Assembly (NCBI GenBank): GCA_964545205.1
Contig: CAZJFH010000004.1
Location: 54,296 to 118,295 of the forward strand
DNA length: 64,000 nt
Direction: 5' to 3'
From: CAZJFH01 sp964545205
GTDB lineage: Bacteria; Pseudomonadota; Alphaproteobacteria; Rhodospirillales; Magnetospirillaceae
Part shown: positions 1 through 9,650 of the stretch, one piece after another
How the letters are laid out: each line of letters begins with the position of its first letter
How positions within the stretch are numbered: the stretch's first letter is position 1
Notes under the pieces: model-generated
Databases searched by the model: none
Told to the model about the DNA's origin: nothing
Seen by the model: only the letters and a program-made list of their open reading frames with translations
Program-made: the position numbers and the translations under genes

Positions 1-630
1 CGCCGCCTCGAAGCGGAGATCCATCTCCATCGTCACCGATTCGTGGAAGGCGCGCACCGATTCGACCGGCTTGAGGCGGCGCCAGGCCGGCTGCGCGGTC
101 TCCATCAGCTCGGCCAGCCAGTACATCAGCTCGATGTCGCGGGCGATCGAATCCTCGACGCCCGGCCGCAGCACCTTGACCGCGACCTCGCGGCCGTCGC
201 TGGTGGTGGCGAAATGGACCTGGGCGATCGACGCCGCCGCCACCGGCGTCTCGTCGAAGGACGCGAACAACACCTCGAGCGGGCGCTCCAGCTCGTCGGC
301 GACGATTTTGCGGGCCTGGGCGCCGGGGAACGGCGGCAGCCGGTCCTGCAGGTCCGACAGGTCGGCGGCCACCGGCTCGCTGACCAGATCGGGCCGCGTC
401 GACAGCGCCTGGCCCAGCTTGATGAAGGTCGGGCCCAGCTCCTCCAGCGCCTGCGCCAGCCGCTGGCCCGGCCGCTCGCGGCCGTGGGCCGGCTTGCGGG
501 CGATCAGCCGCAGCAGCACCACGACCGGCCGCACCACCTCGATGCGCTCCAGCAGGAACAGCGCGTCGTGGCGCGCCAGCACCCAGCCGATGTCGAACAG
601 CCGCCAGAGGTTCTTGAAGAAGCGGATCAT
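1..630 (-). CDS. ubiB: UbiB-family protein kinase-like ubiquinone biosynthesis protein (partial)
   Basis: The first 210 codons of an ABC1/UbiB-family atypical kinase lie here; the gene runs off the left edge, so the C-terminal half is not visible. The protein begins MIRFFKNLWRL. It carries the family's KxGQ-type segment (FIKLGQALSTRPDL) and the ATP-site region AAASIAQVH followed by VAVKVLRPG. UbiB supports ubiquinone biosynthesis at the inner membrane. It lies 11 bases downstream of ubiE on the same strand, the usual ubiE-ubiB operon order. No stop codon is visible before the edge. Confidence 0.93.
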   Translation of the reverse strand, partial: MIRFFKNLWRLFDIGWVLARHDALFLLERIEVVRPVVVLLRLIARKPAHGRERPGQRLAQALEELGPTFIKLGQALSTRPDLVSEPVAADLSDLQDRLPPFPGAQARKIVADELERPLEVLFASFDETPVAAASIAQVHFATTSDGREVAVKVLRPGVEDSIARDIELMYWLAELMETAQPAWRRLKPVESVRAFHESVTMEMDLRFEAA

Positions 631-641
631 CGCGGGCGCGG

Positions 642-1397
642 CTACAGCCGCCAGGCCGAGTGGATGGCGGCGATGCCGCCCGAGAGATTGCGCACCTTGA
701 CCATGTCCAGCCCGGCCGCCTCGATGCGCCGCGCCAGATCCTCCTGGTTGGGAAACTTGCGGATGCTCTCGACCAGGTACTGGTAGGCGTCGCGATTGCC
801 GGTGACCATCTCGCCGATCGCCGGCAGCACCTTGAACGAGTACTGGTCGTAGACGGCGGCCAGGGCCGGCAGCACGACCTGGCTGAACTCCAGGCACATG
901 AAGCGCCCGCCCGGCTTGAGCACCCGGCGCGCCTCGCGGATGGCCTCGTCGATATGGGTGACGTTGCGCAGGCAGAAGGCGATGGTGTAGGCGTCGACGC
1001 TCATGTCGGGCAGCGGCAGGCGCTCGGCGTCGGCGCAGACCCAGTCGAGCCCGGTCAGCATGTTGCGGTCGACGGCGCGGTCGCGGCCGACCTTGAGCAT
1101 CTCGGCGTTGATGTCGCTGACGATCACCGGGCCGCCGCCGCGCTCGCGGAAGCGGAAGGCGATGTCGCCGGTGCCGCCGCCGACGTCGAGCAGGGTCATG
1201 CTCGGCCGCGGATTGAGCCAGGTGACGAACGCGTCCTTCCACAGCCGGTGGATGCCGGCGCTCATCAGGTCGTTCATCAGGTCGTAGCGCGGCGCGACGT
1301 CGTCGAAGACGCCGCGCACCAGGCCCGCCTTCTCGTCCTCGCGGACGGTGCGGAAGCCGAAATGGGTGGTGCCGGGCGCGGAGCGGTGGTCGGTCAT
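642..1397 (-). CDS. ubiE: Demethylmenaquinone/ubiquinone C-methyltransferase UbiE
   Basis: This 251-residue class I SAM-dependent methyltransferase performs the C-methylation of 2-polyprenyl-6-methoxy-1,4-benzoquinol in ubiquinone synthesis. The N-terminal FGFRTVREDEK segment, the PRYDLMNDLMSAGIHRLWK signature, the SAM-binding loop DVGGGTGDIAF and the C-terminal LSGGIAAIHSAWR end are all typical of UbiE. Length matches the family. It is followed at once by ubiB, so the two are probably cotranscribed leftward. The organism probably uses it for ubiquinone; no menaquinone genes are visible to test the second activity. Confidence 0.96.
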   Translation of the reverse strand: MTDHRSAPGTTHFGFRTVREDEKAGLVRGVFDDVAPRYDLMNDLMSAGIHRLWKDAFVTWLNPRPSMTLLDVGGGTGDIAFRFRERGGGPVIVSDINAEMLKVGRDRAVDRNMLTGLDWVCADAERLPLPDMSVDAYTIAFCLRNVTHIDEAIREARRVLKPGGRFMCLEFSQVVLPALAAVYDQYSFKVLPAIGEMVTGNRDAYQYLVESIRKFPNQEDLARRIEAAGLDMVKVRNLSGGIAAIHSAWRL

Positions 1398-1525
1398 GGC
1401 CGGGAAGATAGCCGAAGGTCCGGGCGCTGGCTATGGGGAAACCCCGGCAGGCCGGGCTTGGCCGTTGTTGTTTTCCCGGTGCTGTCTCGGGTGCTATTCT
1501 GGCCCGCGGGCGATTGGAGGCGGAG

Positions 1526-1810
1526 ATGTTCGGATTCATCGGCAAGGCGCTGGCGGGGCTGCTGCTCGACAAGAAGGCGCAGGCGGCGCTGAAGCGGCGC
1601 GGCAATCCGGCCGCCGGCCGCGACGCCGCGATCGCCCAGGCGCAGGCCAAGATGAAGGGCGTCATGACGCCCGAACGCGCCGAACTGATTCGCCAGGCGA
1701 TGCAGGTGCGCAAGGCCAAGCAGACGATCCTCGCCGACCTTTCGGACGAAGAGCGCCAGAAGCTGGTGGCCCTGGCCATGAAGAAGCTGATGAACGAGGG
1801 CCGCGAATAA
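1526..1810 (+). CDS. Small conserved-type protein of unknown function
   Basis: A 94-residue protein starting at an ATG preceded by a good ribosome-binding site (GGAGGCGGAG just upstream). The same frame is open further upstream to 1433, but the ATG at 1526 has the Shine-Dalgarno sequence. The N-terminus FGFIGKALAGLLLDKK is short and amphipathic. The rest is charged and predicted helical, with many Lys, Arg, Gln and Glu residues. No signal peptide or full membrane segment is clear. It sits between ubiE (divergent) and meaB (same strand). I do not recognise a named family and assign no function. Confidence 0.7.
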   Translation: MFGFIGKALAGLLLDKKAQAALKRRGNPAAGRDAAIAQAQAKMKGVMTPERAELIRQAMQVRKAKQTILADLSDEERQKLVALAMKKLMNEGRE

Positions 1811-1878
1811 GCCCCCCGCTTGCCGCGTTCGGCGCCGCCGGCTAGAACAGCCGGCGAGGACCGAGCAGGAGAGGCAGC

Positions 1879-2868
1879 GTGCGCCACGATCCCCGAGAAC
1901 TCGCCGAAGCCGTCGTCGCCGGCCAGCGCCGCGCCCTGGCGCGGGCGATCACGCTGATCGAATCGACCCGCCCCGACCACCGCGCCGCCGCCGAGGCGCT
2001 GCTGGCGCATCTGCTGCCGCATTCCGGCCGCGGCATCCGGCTCGGCATCACCGGCGTGCCGGGCGTCGGCAAGTCGACCTTCATCGAGGCGTTCGGCCTG
2101 CACGTCATCGGGCTCGGGCACCGCGTCGCGGTGTTGGCGGTCGATCCGTCCAGCCCGCGCTCGGGCGGCTCGATCCTCGGCGACAAGACCCGCATGGAGG
2201 AGCTGTCGCGCGACGAGCGCGCCTTCATCCGCCCGTCGCCGTCGGGCGGCACCCTGGGCGGCGTCGCGCGGCGCACGCGCGAGGCGATGCTGGCCTGCGA
2301 GGCGGCCGGCTTCGACGTCGTCATCGTCGAGACCGTCGGCGTCGGCCAGTCCGAGACCGCGGTCGCCGACATGGTCGACATGTTCATGCTGCTGCTGGTG
2401 CCCGGCGGCGGCGACGAGCTGCAGGGCATCAAGAAGGGCATCGTCGAGCTCGCCGACCTGATCGTCGTCAACAAGGCCGACGGCGACCTCGCGGCCGCCG
2501 CCGAACGCGCGGCCCGCGACTACGCCGGCGCCCTGCACCTGCTGCGCCCGGCGTCGGAGCACTGGTCGCCGCGGGTGCTGCGCGCCTCGGCCCGCACCCG
2601 CCTCGGCATCGACGCGGTGTGGGACACCGTCTCGGCCTACCGCGACGCCATGGGCGCCGCCGGCGCCATCGCCGCCCGCCGCGCCGGCCAGGCCGAGGCC
2701 TGGATGTGGAACGAGGTCGGCGAATCGCTGATCGCCGCGTTCAGGGCCCATCCGGCGGTGCGCGCGCGGCTGCCGGCGCTGGAACGGCGGGTTCGGGACG
2801 GCGCCTGCACGCCGACGACGGCGGCGCAGGAACTGCTGGGGGTGTTTCTTTCCCCGGGCGGGCCGTAA
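1879..2868 (+). CDS. meaB: Methylmalonyl-CoA mutase-associated GTPase MeaB (ArgK family)
   Basis: A 329-residue P-loop G-protein chaperone that protects and reloads adenosylcobalamin in methylmalonyl-CoA mutase. The Walker A loop GVPGVGKST lies near residue 60. It is followed by the family signature AVDPSSPRSGGSILGDKTRM, then VETVGVGQSE and the NKAD guanine-specificity motif. It starts at GTG (1879), with AGGAGAGG a few bases upstream. The mutase genes are not in this window. Its presence implies a B12-dependent propionate or methylmalonyl-CoA pathway elsewhere. Confidence 0.95.
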   Translation: MRHDPRELAEAVVAGQRRALARAITLIESTRPDHRAAAEALLAHLLPHSGRGIRLGITGVPGVGKSTFIEAFGLHVIGLGHRVAVLAVDPSSPRSGGSILGDKTRMEELSRDERAFIRPSPSGGTLGGVARRTREAMLACEAAGFDVVIVETVGVGQSETAVADMVDMFMLLLVPGGGDELQGIKKGIVELADLIVVNKADGDLAAAAERAARDYAGALHLLRPASEHWSPRVLRASARTRLGIDAVWDTVSAYRDAMGAAGAIAARRAGQAEAWMWNEVGESLIAAFRAHPAVRARLPALERRVRDGACTPTTAAQELLGVFLSPGGP

Positions 2869-2941
2869 AACCCTTCTCAATGAGTGCCCAAGCGGATAAG
2901 CTTGCGACTTCGGTGGAAGAGCTCTGAGACATCGCCCGGGA

Positions 2942-3541
2942 ATGACGCTCCAGAACAACGAAGTGAAGGTGCTCAAGCGCGAGCTTCTGAGCATGTTCGG
3001 CCACATCCAGCGCATCCGCAAGGAACTGGCCGCCATCGGTCCGGGCACGACCGACGACGACCATTTCGCGAAGATGGCCGATCAGCTCGACGCGATCGTC
3101 GAATCGACCGAGGAAGCCACCAACGACATCATGACCAACATGGAGGAGATCGACGGGCTGGTCTCCGAGGTGAAGGGCAAGGTCAAGGACCCCGAGGCGG
3201 CGGCGACGCTCGACAAGATCACCGACAAGGTCAATGCGGTGTTCGAGGCGTGCTCGTTCCAGGACCTCACCGGCCAGCGCGTCACCAAGGTGGTCAAGTC
3301 GCTGCAGTTCATCGAGGAGCGGGTCAACACGATCATCCGCACCTGGGGCCGCGAGGAGCTGGAAAAGGTCGTCGTCGAGCTCAACAAGCAGGACGAGGAC
3401 CCCGACAAGGCCCTGCTCAACGGACCGCAGCGCAAGGGCGCGGGCGTCAGCCAGGACGAGGTCGACAAGCTGTTCGGCGGCGGCGACGCGGCGCCGAAGG
3501 TCGAGTTCAATCAGGACGACATCGACAAGCTGTTCGGCTGA
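2942..3541 (+). CDS. cheZ: CheZ-like CheY-P phosphatase
   Basis: A 199-residue, almost wholly helical acidic protein. Residues 105-112 read SFQDLTGQ, the CheZ catalytic motif; D108 and Q112 correspond to the Asp and Gln pair that drives CheY-P dephosphorylation in CheZ. The C-terminus carries two similar decapeptides, SQDEVDKLFG (170-179) and NQDDIDKLFG (190-199). These resemble the CheY-P docking tail of CheZ and the N-terminal motif of FliM. No other chemotaxis gene is nearby. The ATG at 2942 lacks a strong ribosome-binding site, and the sequence just upstream looks like a damaged N-terminal extension (see findings). Confidence 0.82.
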   Translation: MTLQNNEVKVLKRELLSMFGHIQRIRKELAAIGPGTTDDDHFAKMADQLDAIVESTEEATNDIMTNMEEIDGLVSEVKGKVKDPEAAATLDKITDKVNAVFEACSFQDLTGQRVTKVVKSLQFIEERVNTIIRTWGREELEKVVVELNKQDEDPDKALLNGPQRKGAGVSQDEVDKLFGGGDAAPKVEFNQDDIDKLFG

Positions 3542-3566
3542 ATCGGGCGCTCCGCCACATTTCCCC

Positions 3567-3595
3567 TTGACGTCGCCGGGCGCGCGCCGTAAAAA
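3567..3595 (+). promoter_or_regulatory. Candidate housekeeping promoter of rpmB
   Basis: TTGACG (3567-3572) and TAAAAA (3590-3595) are separated by 17 bases, a good sigma-70-type arrangement. It lies about 50 bases upstream of rpmB and just after the preceding stop codon. Confidence 0.55.
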
Positions 3596-3641
3596 CCGCG
3601 CCTCCAGGCTAGGAAACCGAATTTAAGAAGAGGATTGGGCC

Positions 3642-3938
3642 ATGGCGCGACGCTGCGCGATCACCGGCAAGGGCGTTCTGACCGGCAACAACGTCAGCCA
3701 CGCCAACAACAAGACCCGCCGCCGCTTCCTGCCGAACCTGCAGGACACCTCGGTCCTGTCGGACGCGCTGGGCCGCACCGTGCGCATGCGCGTCTCGTGC
3801 AACGGCCTGAAGACCATCGAGCACAACGGCGGCATCGACGCCTTCCTGCTCGGCACCGCCGACACCAAGCTCACCCGCGAGCTGGTGCGCCTGAAGCGCC
3901 AGATCGAGAAGGCGCTGGAGCGCAAGAACGCGGCCTGA
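3642..3938 (+). CDS. rpmB: 50S ribosomal protein L28
   Basis: A 98-residue basic protein that starts MARRCAITGKG and contains the L28 hallmark NNVSHANNKTRRRF followed by PNLQ. The length is typical of alphaproteobacterial L28, which is longer at the C-terminus than the Escherichia coli protein. It has its own candidate promoter and a strong GC hairpin after the stop, so it is probably monocistronic. The usual partner rpmG is not adjacent. Confidence 0.97.
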   Translation: MARRCAITGKGVLTGNNVSHANNKTRRRFLPNLQDTSVLSDALGRTVRMRVSCNGLKTIEHNGGIDAFLLGTADTKLTRELVRLKRQIEKALERKNAA

Positions 3939-3959
3939 TCGCCGCCGCCACGGTTTCCC

Positions 3960-3991
3960 GAAGGCCCGCGCCGGCAACGGCGCGGGCCTTC
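3960..3991 (+). terminator. Candidate terminator hairpin after rpmB
   Basis: A perfect 13-base-pair GC-rich stem (3960-3972 with 3979-3991) and a 6-base loop lie 22 bases after the rpmB stop. The following bases are not a strong T-run, so termination efficiency is uncertain. Confidence 0.6.
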
Positions 3992-4022
3992 GTCGTTGGC
4001 GCGGCCGGAACCCGCGCCGGCG

Positions 4023-4871
4023 TCAGAAGCTCACCGGCTCCGACGCCGTCGCGATCAGCGGTTTCCAGTCGACCGCCTCGAACACCGTCAGCACGGCGGC
4101 GGCGATCTTGAACGGCCGTTCGGCGATGCCCGAGAACACGGCGTCCCAGCCGCGCGGGTCGACCTCGATCACCTTGGTGCCGGCCGGCACCGGCACGCCG
4201 TCGCGGGTGATGCCGCGCAGCACGCCGGTCAGCGGCGCCGCCAGCGGCGCTTCGTCGATGCGGGCGATGACGTCGCCGGCGGTGACCCAGTGGCCGACCT
4301 CGTAGCGGCTGTGGAAGGTGCCGGCGAACGGGCTGTAGAGGAAGCGCCGGCGGCCGATGCCGACGATCTGCTGCGGCTCGCGGCTCGGCGGCAGGGTGGC
4401 ACCGCGGGTGAGGATGCGGCCGAGCGATTCCCAGGCGGTCTCGACCGCCACCGTCACCGATTCGCCGGCGATGAAGCCGGGGCCGAGGCCGACGCTCAGC
4501 GGCGCCAGCCGAATCTGCGGCTCGGCGCGCGGCAGATTGCGCATGCGGGCGTCGACGATCGCCGCCCAGGGCAGCGCGCCCAGCAGCGGCACGAACGGGG
4601 CCACGGTCACGGGCACGAACCGGCGCCGCGCCAGCATCGGCCCCAGATCGGCGATCGAATCGGCGCGCCGGGCGGTCAGGCCGGCCAGCACCGCCTCGCC
4701 GTCGAACACCGCGTCGGTGAAGGCCATCCGCCGCCGCGTCGAGACCGGCGTGGCGATGTCGTGCATCACCACCGGGAATCCGGCCTGGTGCAGTGCGTGG
4801 GCGACGCCCGATGCGATCTCGCCCGTGCCGCGCACCAGCGTGTAGCATCGGTTGCGCAAGCTGTCGGTCAT
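4023..4871 (-). CDS. YqeB/EF2563-like molybdenum hydroxylase system accessory protein
   Basis: A 282-residue protein. The N-terminus (LVRGTGEIASGVAHALHQAG, then VVMHDIATP) resembles the Rossmann-like start of the YqeB family. That family is found with molybdenum hydroxylase maturation genes. The C-terminal third (FAGTFHSRYEVGHWVTAGD, then APLTGVLRG) looks like a lipoyl/hammerhead-type fold, as in the family. I start it at the ATG at 4871, which has GAGGACG just upstream, although the frame is open to 4952. moeB lies about 1 kb upstream on the same strand, which fits a molybdenum role. No selenoprotein machinery is visible, so the selenium link named for the family is unsupported here. Confidence 0.65.
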   Translation of the reverse strand: MTDSLRNRCYTLVRGTGEIASGVAHALHQAGFPVVMHDIATPVSTRRRMAFTDAVFDGEAVLAGLTARRADSIADLGPMLARRRFVPVTVAPFVPLLGALPWAAIVDARMRNLPRAEPQIRLAPLSVGLGPGFIAGESVTVAVETAWESLGRILTRGATLPPSREPQQIVGIGRRRFLYSPFAGTFHSRYEVGHWVTAGDVIARIDEAPLAAPLTGVLRGITRDGVPVPAGTKVIEVDPRGWDAVFSGIAERPFKIAAAVLTVFEAVDWKPLIATASEPVSF

Positions 4872-5038
4872 CTTCGTCCTCGCGGGTAGCTCCGGACGAA
4901 TCATAGAAAATCCGCGGCTTTGCGGCCAATCGGACGCTTGGACTGCATCCAATGGCCGATGGCGGCGCGGCAGGTGGCCGGATGCGCTAGGACGTGGCCG
5001 CCCGAACCGCGATCACGCCGTCGGGCGGCGGGCTCGCC

Positions 5039-5482
5039 TCAGACGAAGATCATCGCGCCGTCCTTCGACGCGTCGGCCAGGAAGGTCACGACGCCGCCCT
5101 TGGTCACCGGCACGTCCGGGCGCAGGGCGTCGGGATCCATGCCCAGGGCCTTCAGGCCCATCTCGCAGACCATGAACTTGACGCCGAGCAGCACGCAGGC
5201 GTCGAGCAGTTCCTCGAACTGCGCCACGCCGCGGGCCTTGAAGTCGGCGTCCATCGCCGCCGCCGTGCCCGGCCCTTCCGAGACCGGCAGCCGGTGCCAG
5301 GCCGGGCTGCCGTCGGGCAGCGGCTTCTCCAGCGCGCGGCCGGCCCACATGGTGAAGAACAGCGTCACCGGCGTGTTCGAGGCGATCGCCGCCGAGGCCA
5401 TGACCAGGGCGTAGTGGACGCGGTCGAAGGCGCCCGAGAACACGACGATCGACAGTTTCTCGGGCTGCTTATCCGCAGGCAT
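5039..5482 (-). CDS. DsrE/DsrF-like sulfur-relay family protein
   Basis: A 147-residue protein with a DsrE/YchN-like alpha/beta fold. The N-terminal strand LSIVVFSGAFDRVHYAL is followed by the helix ALVMASAAIASNTPVTLFFTMWG-like region. The two cysteines DACVLLGVKFMVCEMG lie where these small proteins often carry the sulfur-accepting residue. Its start overlaps the 3' end of moeB by 14 bases, so translation is probably coupled. Together with moeB and cysK it suggests a role in sulfur trafficking. The exact substrate cannot be told. Confidence 0.78.
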   Translation of the reverse strand: MPADKQPEKLSIVVFSGAFDRVHYALVMASAAIASNTPVTLFFTMWAGRALEKPLPDGSPAWHRLPVSEGPGTAAAMDADFKARGVAQFEELLDACVLLGVKFMVCEMGLKALGMDPDALRPDVPVTKGGVVTFLADASKDGAMIFV

Positions 5483-6269
5483 TGGCCGTCGGTCCGTGGC
5501 CGGACAGGTCGGTGATGGTCGGAGTCGCGCCGCAGAGCGGGCATTCGGGATCGGGGCGCACCTTGACCGTGCGGAAGCTGGTCGCCAGGGCGTCGTAGAT
5601 CAGCAGGCGGCCGGACATCGAATCGCCGATGCCCAGCACCTCCTTGAGCACCTCGGTGGCCTGCAGGGCGCCCATGGTGCCGGCGATAGCGCCGAGCACG
5701 CCGGCCTCGGCGCAGGTCGGGATCTGGCCGGGCGGCGGCGGCTCGCGGAACAGGCAGCGATAGCACGGCCCGCCGTGCCTGTAGGTCGAGAGCTGTCCGT
5801 CGAAGCGCAGGATCGCCGCCGAGACCAGCGGCTTGCCGGCCAGCCAGCAGGCGTCGTTGACCAGGAACCGGGTGGCGAAGTTGTCCGAGCCGTCGGCGAC
5901 GACGTCGTATCGCCCGATCAGTTCGGCGGCGTTGTCCTTGTCGAGGCGCAGCCGGTGCGGCACCAGGCGGACGTCGGGATTGACCTCGGCGGCCATGGCC
6001 CGCGCGCTCTCGACCTTGGCCTGGCCGATGCGCCCGGTGGTGTGGACGATCTGGCGCTGCAGGTTCGACAGGTCGACCTCGTCGTCGTCGACGACGCCGA
6101 TCGTGCCGATGCCGGCGGCGGCCAGATAGAGGATCACCGGCGAGCCGAGCCCGCCGGCGCCGATCACCAGCACCTTGGCCTCGAGCAGCCGCGCCTGCCC
6201 GACGCCGCCGACCTCGGGCAGGATGATGTGGCGGGCGTAGCGGCGGATCTGGTCCTCGGTGAAATCCAT
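5469..6269 (-). CDS. moeB: MoeB/ThiF/HesA-family sulfur-carrier adenylyltransferase
   Basis: A 266-residue E1-like enzyme that would adenylate the C-terminal Gly of a small sulfur-carrier protein (MoaD or ThiS). The N-terminus RRYARHIILPEVGGVGQ, the nucleotide loop GAGGLGSPV, the DDDEVDLSNLQRQ segment and DGSDNFATRFLVND are hallmark motifs. Two CxxC pairs (CYRC and CPLC) would bind zinc. It lacks the C-terminal rhodanese domain of longer homologues. The ATG at 6269 matches family length. It lies downstream of cysK and overlaps the DsrE-like gene. Confidence 0.92.
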   Translation of the reverse strand: MDFTEDQIRRYARHIILPEVGGVGQARLLEAKVLVIGAGGLGSPVILYLAAAGIGTIGVVDDDEVDLSNLQRQIVHTTGRIGQAKVESARAMAAEVNPDVRLVPHRLRLDKDNAAELIGRYDVVADGSDNFATRFLVNDACWLAGKPLVSAAILRFDGQLSTYRHGGPCYRCLFREPPPPGQIPTCAEAGVLGAIAGTMGALQATEVLKEVLGIGDSMSGRLLIYDALATSFRTVKVRPDPECPLCGATPTITDLSGHGPTANACG

Positions 6270-6292
6270 GGGCTGGTTCCGTCGGGTTTGCC

Positions 6293-6370
6293 CCTCTCCC
6301 GCCTGCGGGAGAGGCATGGTGAGGGTGGCGCGCGGCCCCCACCCCGGCCCTCCCCCGCGGGCGGGAGAGG
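6293..6370. repeat. Palindromic REP-like element between cysK and moeB
   Basis: It contains a perfect 22-base palindrome (6293-6314, CCTCTCCCGCCTGCGGGAGAGG) and a second GC-rich arm ending GCGGGCGGGAGAGG at 6370. Related palindromes occur at 26549-26579 and 49998-50130. Confidence 0.75.
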
Positions 6371-6379
6371 TAGAATGGT

Positions 6380-7327
<948 letters not shown>

Positions 7328-7383
7328 GGCTAATTCCCCACGTGAACAATGTTGAACTAAAGATTTTGGTCGTTTATGGGCAG

Positions 7384-7411
7384 TAGATAGGTACCCTGCC
7401 GACACTGTCAA
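7384..7411 (-). promoter_or_regulatory. Candidate cysK promoter
   Basis: On the minus strand TTGACA (7406-7411) and TATCTA (7384-7389) are 16 bases apart, 57 bases before the cysK start. The -35 lies beside the end of the upstream Rrf2 gene. This short AT-richer spacer is a natural target for that regulator. Confidence 0.6.
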
Positions 7412-7412
7412 A

Positions 7413-7868
7413 TCATATCGTGAAATCCAGCTTCTGTTGCGCCTCGCTGGCGATGCCGTTCTTGTAGGCGCGCATGCACAGATCGTCGATGGTGATGCCG
7501 TCGAGCCGCGTCATGATCTCCTCCTGGAGTTCGCTCCACATCGGACGGATGACCTGGCCGCCGAGTTCCGAGGCCGGCACGTCCTGGAACGGATCCTCGG
7601 CCGTCTCCATGGCGCGCACGACGCGGACGATCTCGCCGACCGAGATGCGCCGGCGCTCGCGCGCCAGCCGGTAGCCGCCGCGCGGGCCGCGCACGCCGAC
7701 CAGGATGCCGCTGCGCACCAGCTGCTGCAGCGTCTGCTCGAGATAGCGCCGCGGGATGCCCTGGCGGCGGGTGATCTCGCGGCTCTGCACCGGCTCGCCG
7801 CCGGCGTGATAGGCGATGTCGAGCACCGCCTCGATGGCGAAGAGCATCTTCTTCGACGGTCGCAGCAT
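7413..7868 (-). CDS. Rrf2-family transcriptional regulator (CymR/IscR-like)
   Basis: A 151-residue winged-helix regulator: SREITRRQGIPRRYLEQTLQQLVRSGIL is the recognition region and GVRGPRGGYRLAR the wing. It lacks the three clustered cysteines that bind the Fe-S cluster in IscR; only one Cys (in DDLCMRAY) is seen. It is therefore more like CymR-type sulfur regulators than an Fe-S sensor. It is followed directly by the cysK promoter and cysK, so cysteine metabolism is the likely target. It begins 6 bases after dut, with AGGGAG as ribosome-binding site. Confidence 0.88.
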   Translation of the reverse strand: MLRPSKKMLFAIEAVLDIAYHAGGEPVQSREITRRQGIPRRYLEQTLQQLVRSGILVGVRGPRGGYRLARERRRISVGEIVRVVRAMETAEDPFQDVPASELGGQVIRPMWSELQEEIMTRLDGITIDDLCMRAYKNGIASEAQQKLDFTI

Positions 7869-7874
7869 CTGTCG

Positions 7875-8335
<461 letters not shown>

Positions 8336-8339
<4 letters not shown>

Positions 8340-9544
8340 TCGGCCCCTCCCAGGCGTTCGGCGATGCGCGCCGCCAGGCGTTCGGCGACCGCCTGCTTGG
8401 ACTCGCGCGGCCAGTCCTCGACGCCGGCGTCGGTGATCAGGTGAACGGTGTTCGCATCGCCGCCGAAGGTGCCGGTCGCGGCCGAGACGTCGTTGGCGAC
8501 GATCCAGTCGCAGCCCTTGCGGGCGCGCTTGGCGAGCGCGTGCTCGACCACCTTCTCGGTCTCGGCGGCGAAGCCGACCACCAGCGCCGGCCGCTCGGCG
8601 CCGGCGCCGGCCAGGGTGGCGAGGATGTCGGGATTGGGCACCAGTTCCAGCACCGGCGGCGGCGCCCCCTCCTCCTTCTTGCGCTTCTGCGCCGCCTGGG
8701 CGGCGACGCGCCAGTCGGCGACGGCGGCGGCGCAGACGGCGATGTCGGCCGGCAGCGCGGCGCGGCACGCGGCCAGCATCTGCTCGGCGCTCTCGACATG
8801 GACGGTGCGCAGGCCGGCCGGGTCGGGCAGGTCCACCGGCCCGGTGACCAGGGTGACCTCGGCGCCGAGCCGCGCCAGGGCGGCGGCGATGGCGTGGCCC
8901 TGCTTGCCGGACGAGCGGTTGGCGATGTAGCGCACCGGGTCGATGGCCTCGTGCGTCGGCCCCGAGGTGACGACGGCGCGGCGCCCGGCCAGCGGCCCGC
9001 CGGCGCCGAAGAACGCCTCGACGGCGGCCAGGATGTCGGCGACCTCGGCCATGCGGCCCAGGCCCCATTCGCCGCAGGCCATCGCGCCGGCGACCGGGCC
9101 GACGAAGGCCACGCCGCGCCGGCGCAGGGTCTCGACATTGGCCCGGGTCGCCGCGTGCTCCCACATGCGCAGGTTCATCGCCGGCGCCGCCATCACCGGC
9201 TTGTCGGTGGCCAGCAGCAGCGTGGTGGCGAGGTTGTCGGCCAGCCCGGCGGCCATCTTGGCGAGGATGTCGGCGCTGGCCGGCGCGACCAGCACGAGAT
9301 CGGCCTCGCGCGACAGCCGGATGTGGCCCATCTCGCTCTCGTCGGTCAGCGAGAAGATGTCCTGGTAGACCTTGTCCTCGGACAGCGCCGCCACCGACAG
9401 CGGCGTGACGAACTGCGCGCCGCCTTTGGTCAGCACGCAACGCACGGCGCAGCCGCGCTCGCGCAGCCGGCGGATGAGATCGAGGCTTTTGTACGCGGCG
9501 ATGCCGCCCGAGATGACGAGAAGAACGCGCCGACCACTCAGCAC
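8336..9544 (-). CDS. coaBC: Bifunctional phosphopantothenoylcysteine decarboxylase/phosphopantothenate-cysteine ligase
   Basis: A 402-residue two-domain enzyme of coenzyme A synthesis. The N-terminal flavoprotein decarboxylase (LLVISGGIAAYK, APAMNLRMWEH, CGEWGLGRM) is followed from about residue 185 by the ligase (VVTSGPTHEAIDPVRYIANRSSGKQG, then AAVADWR and NPDILATL). I choose the GTG at 9544 because GGAG lies nine bases upstream and homologues begin MLSG-(K/R)-(R/K); an in-frame GTG at 9559 is the alternative. It overlaps dut by four bases. Confidence 0.95.
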
Positions 9545-9650
9545 AGAGAAAAACTCCACATTTCACGGCGGAAGATGTGTGGTTACGGTAGACGCAAACG
9601 CGCCCGAGCGCAAGCCCGGACGCCGGCCCCATGATATGCAGTATTCCGGC

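Noticed and set aside
43..786. Long open frames on the plus strand opposite ubiB and ubiE.
   Set aside because: They are typical GC-rich shadow frames, rich in Arg, Gly and Ala, without family motifs, and they cross two well-supported genes on the other strand.
4023..4871. A selenoprotein or selenium-dependent hydroxylase system.
   Set aside because: Only the accessory-like protein is present. No selA, selB, selD, tRNA-Sec or in-frame TGA with a SECIS-like element was seen.
7413..7868. IscR, the Fe-S cluster regulator.
   Set aside because: The three cluster-binding cysteines are absent and no isc or suf genes follow; cysK does.
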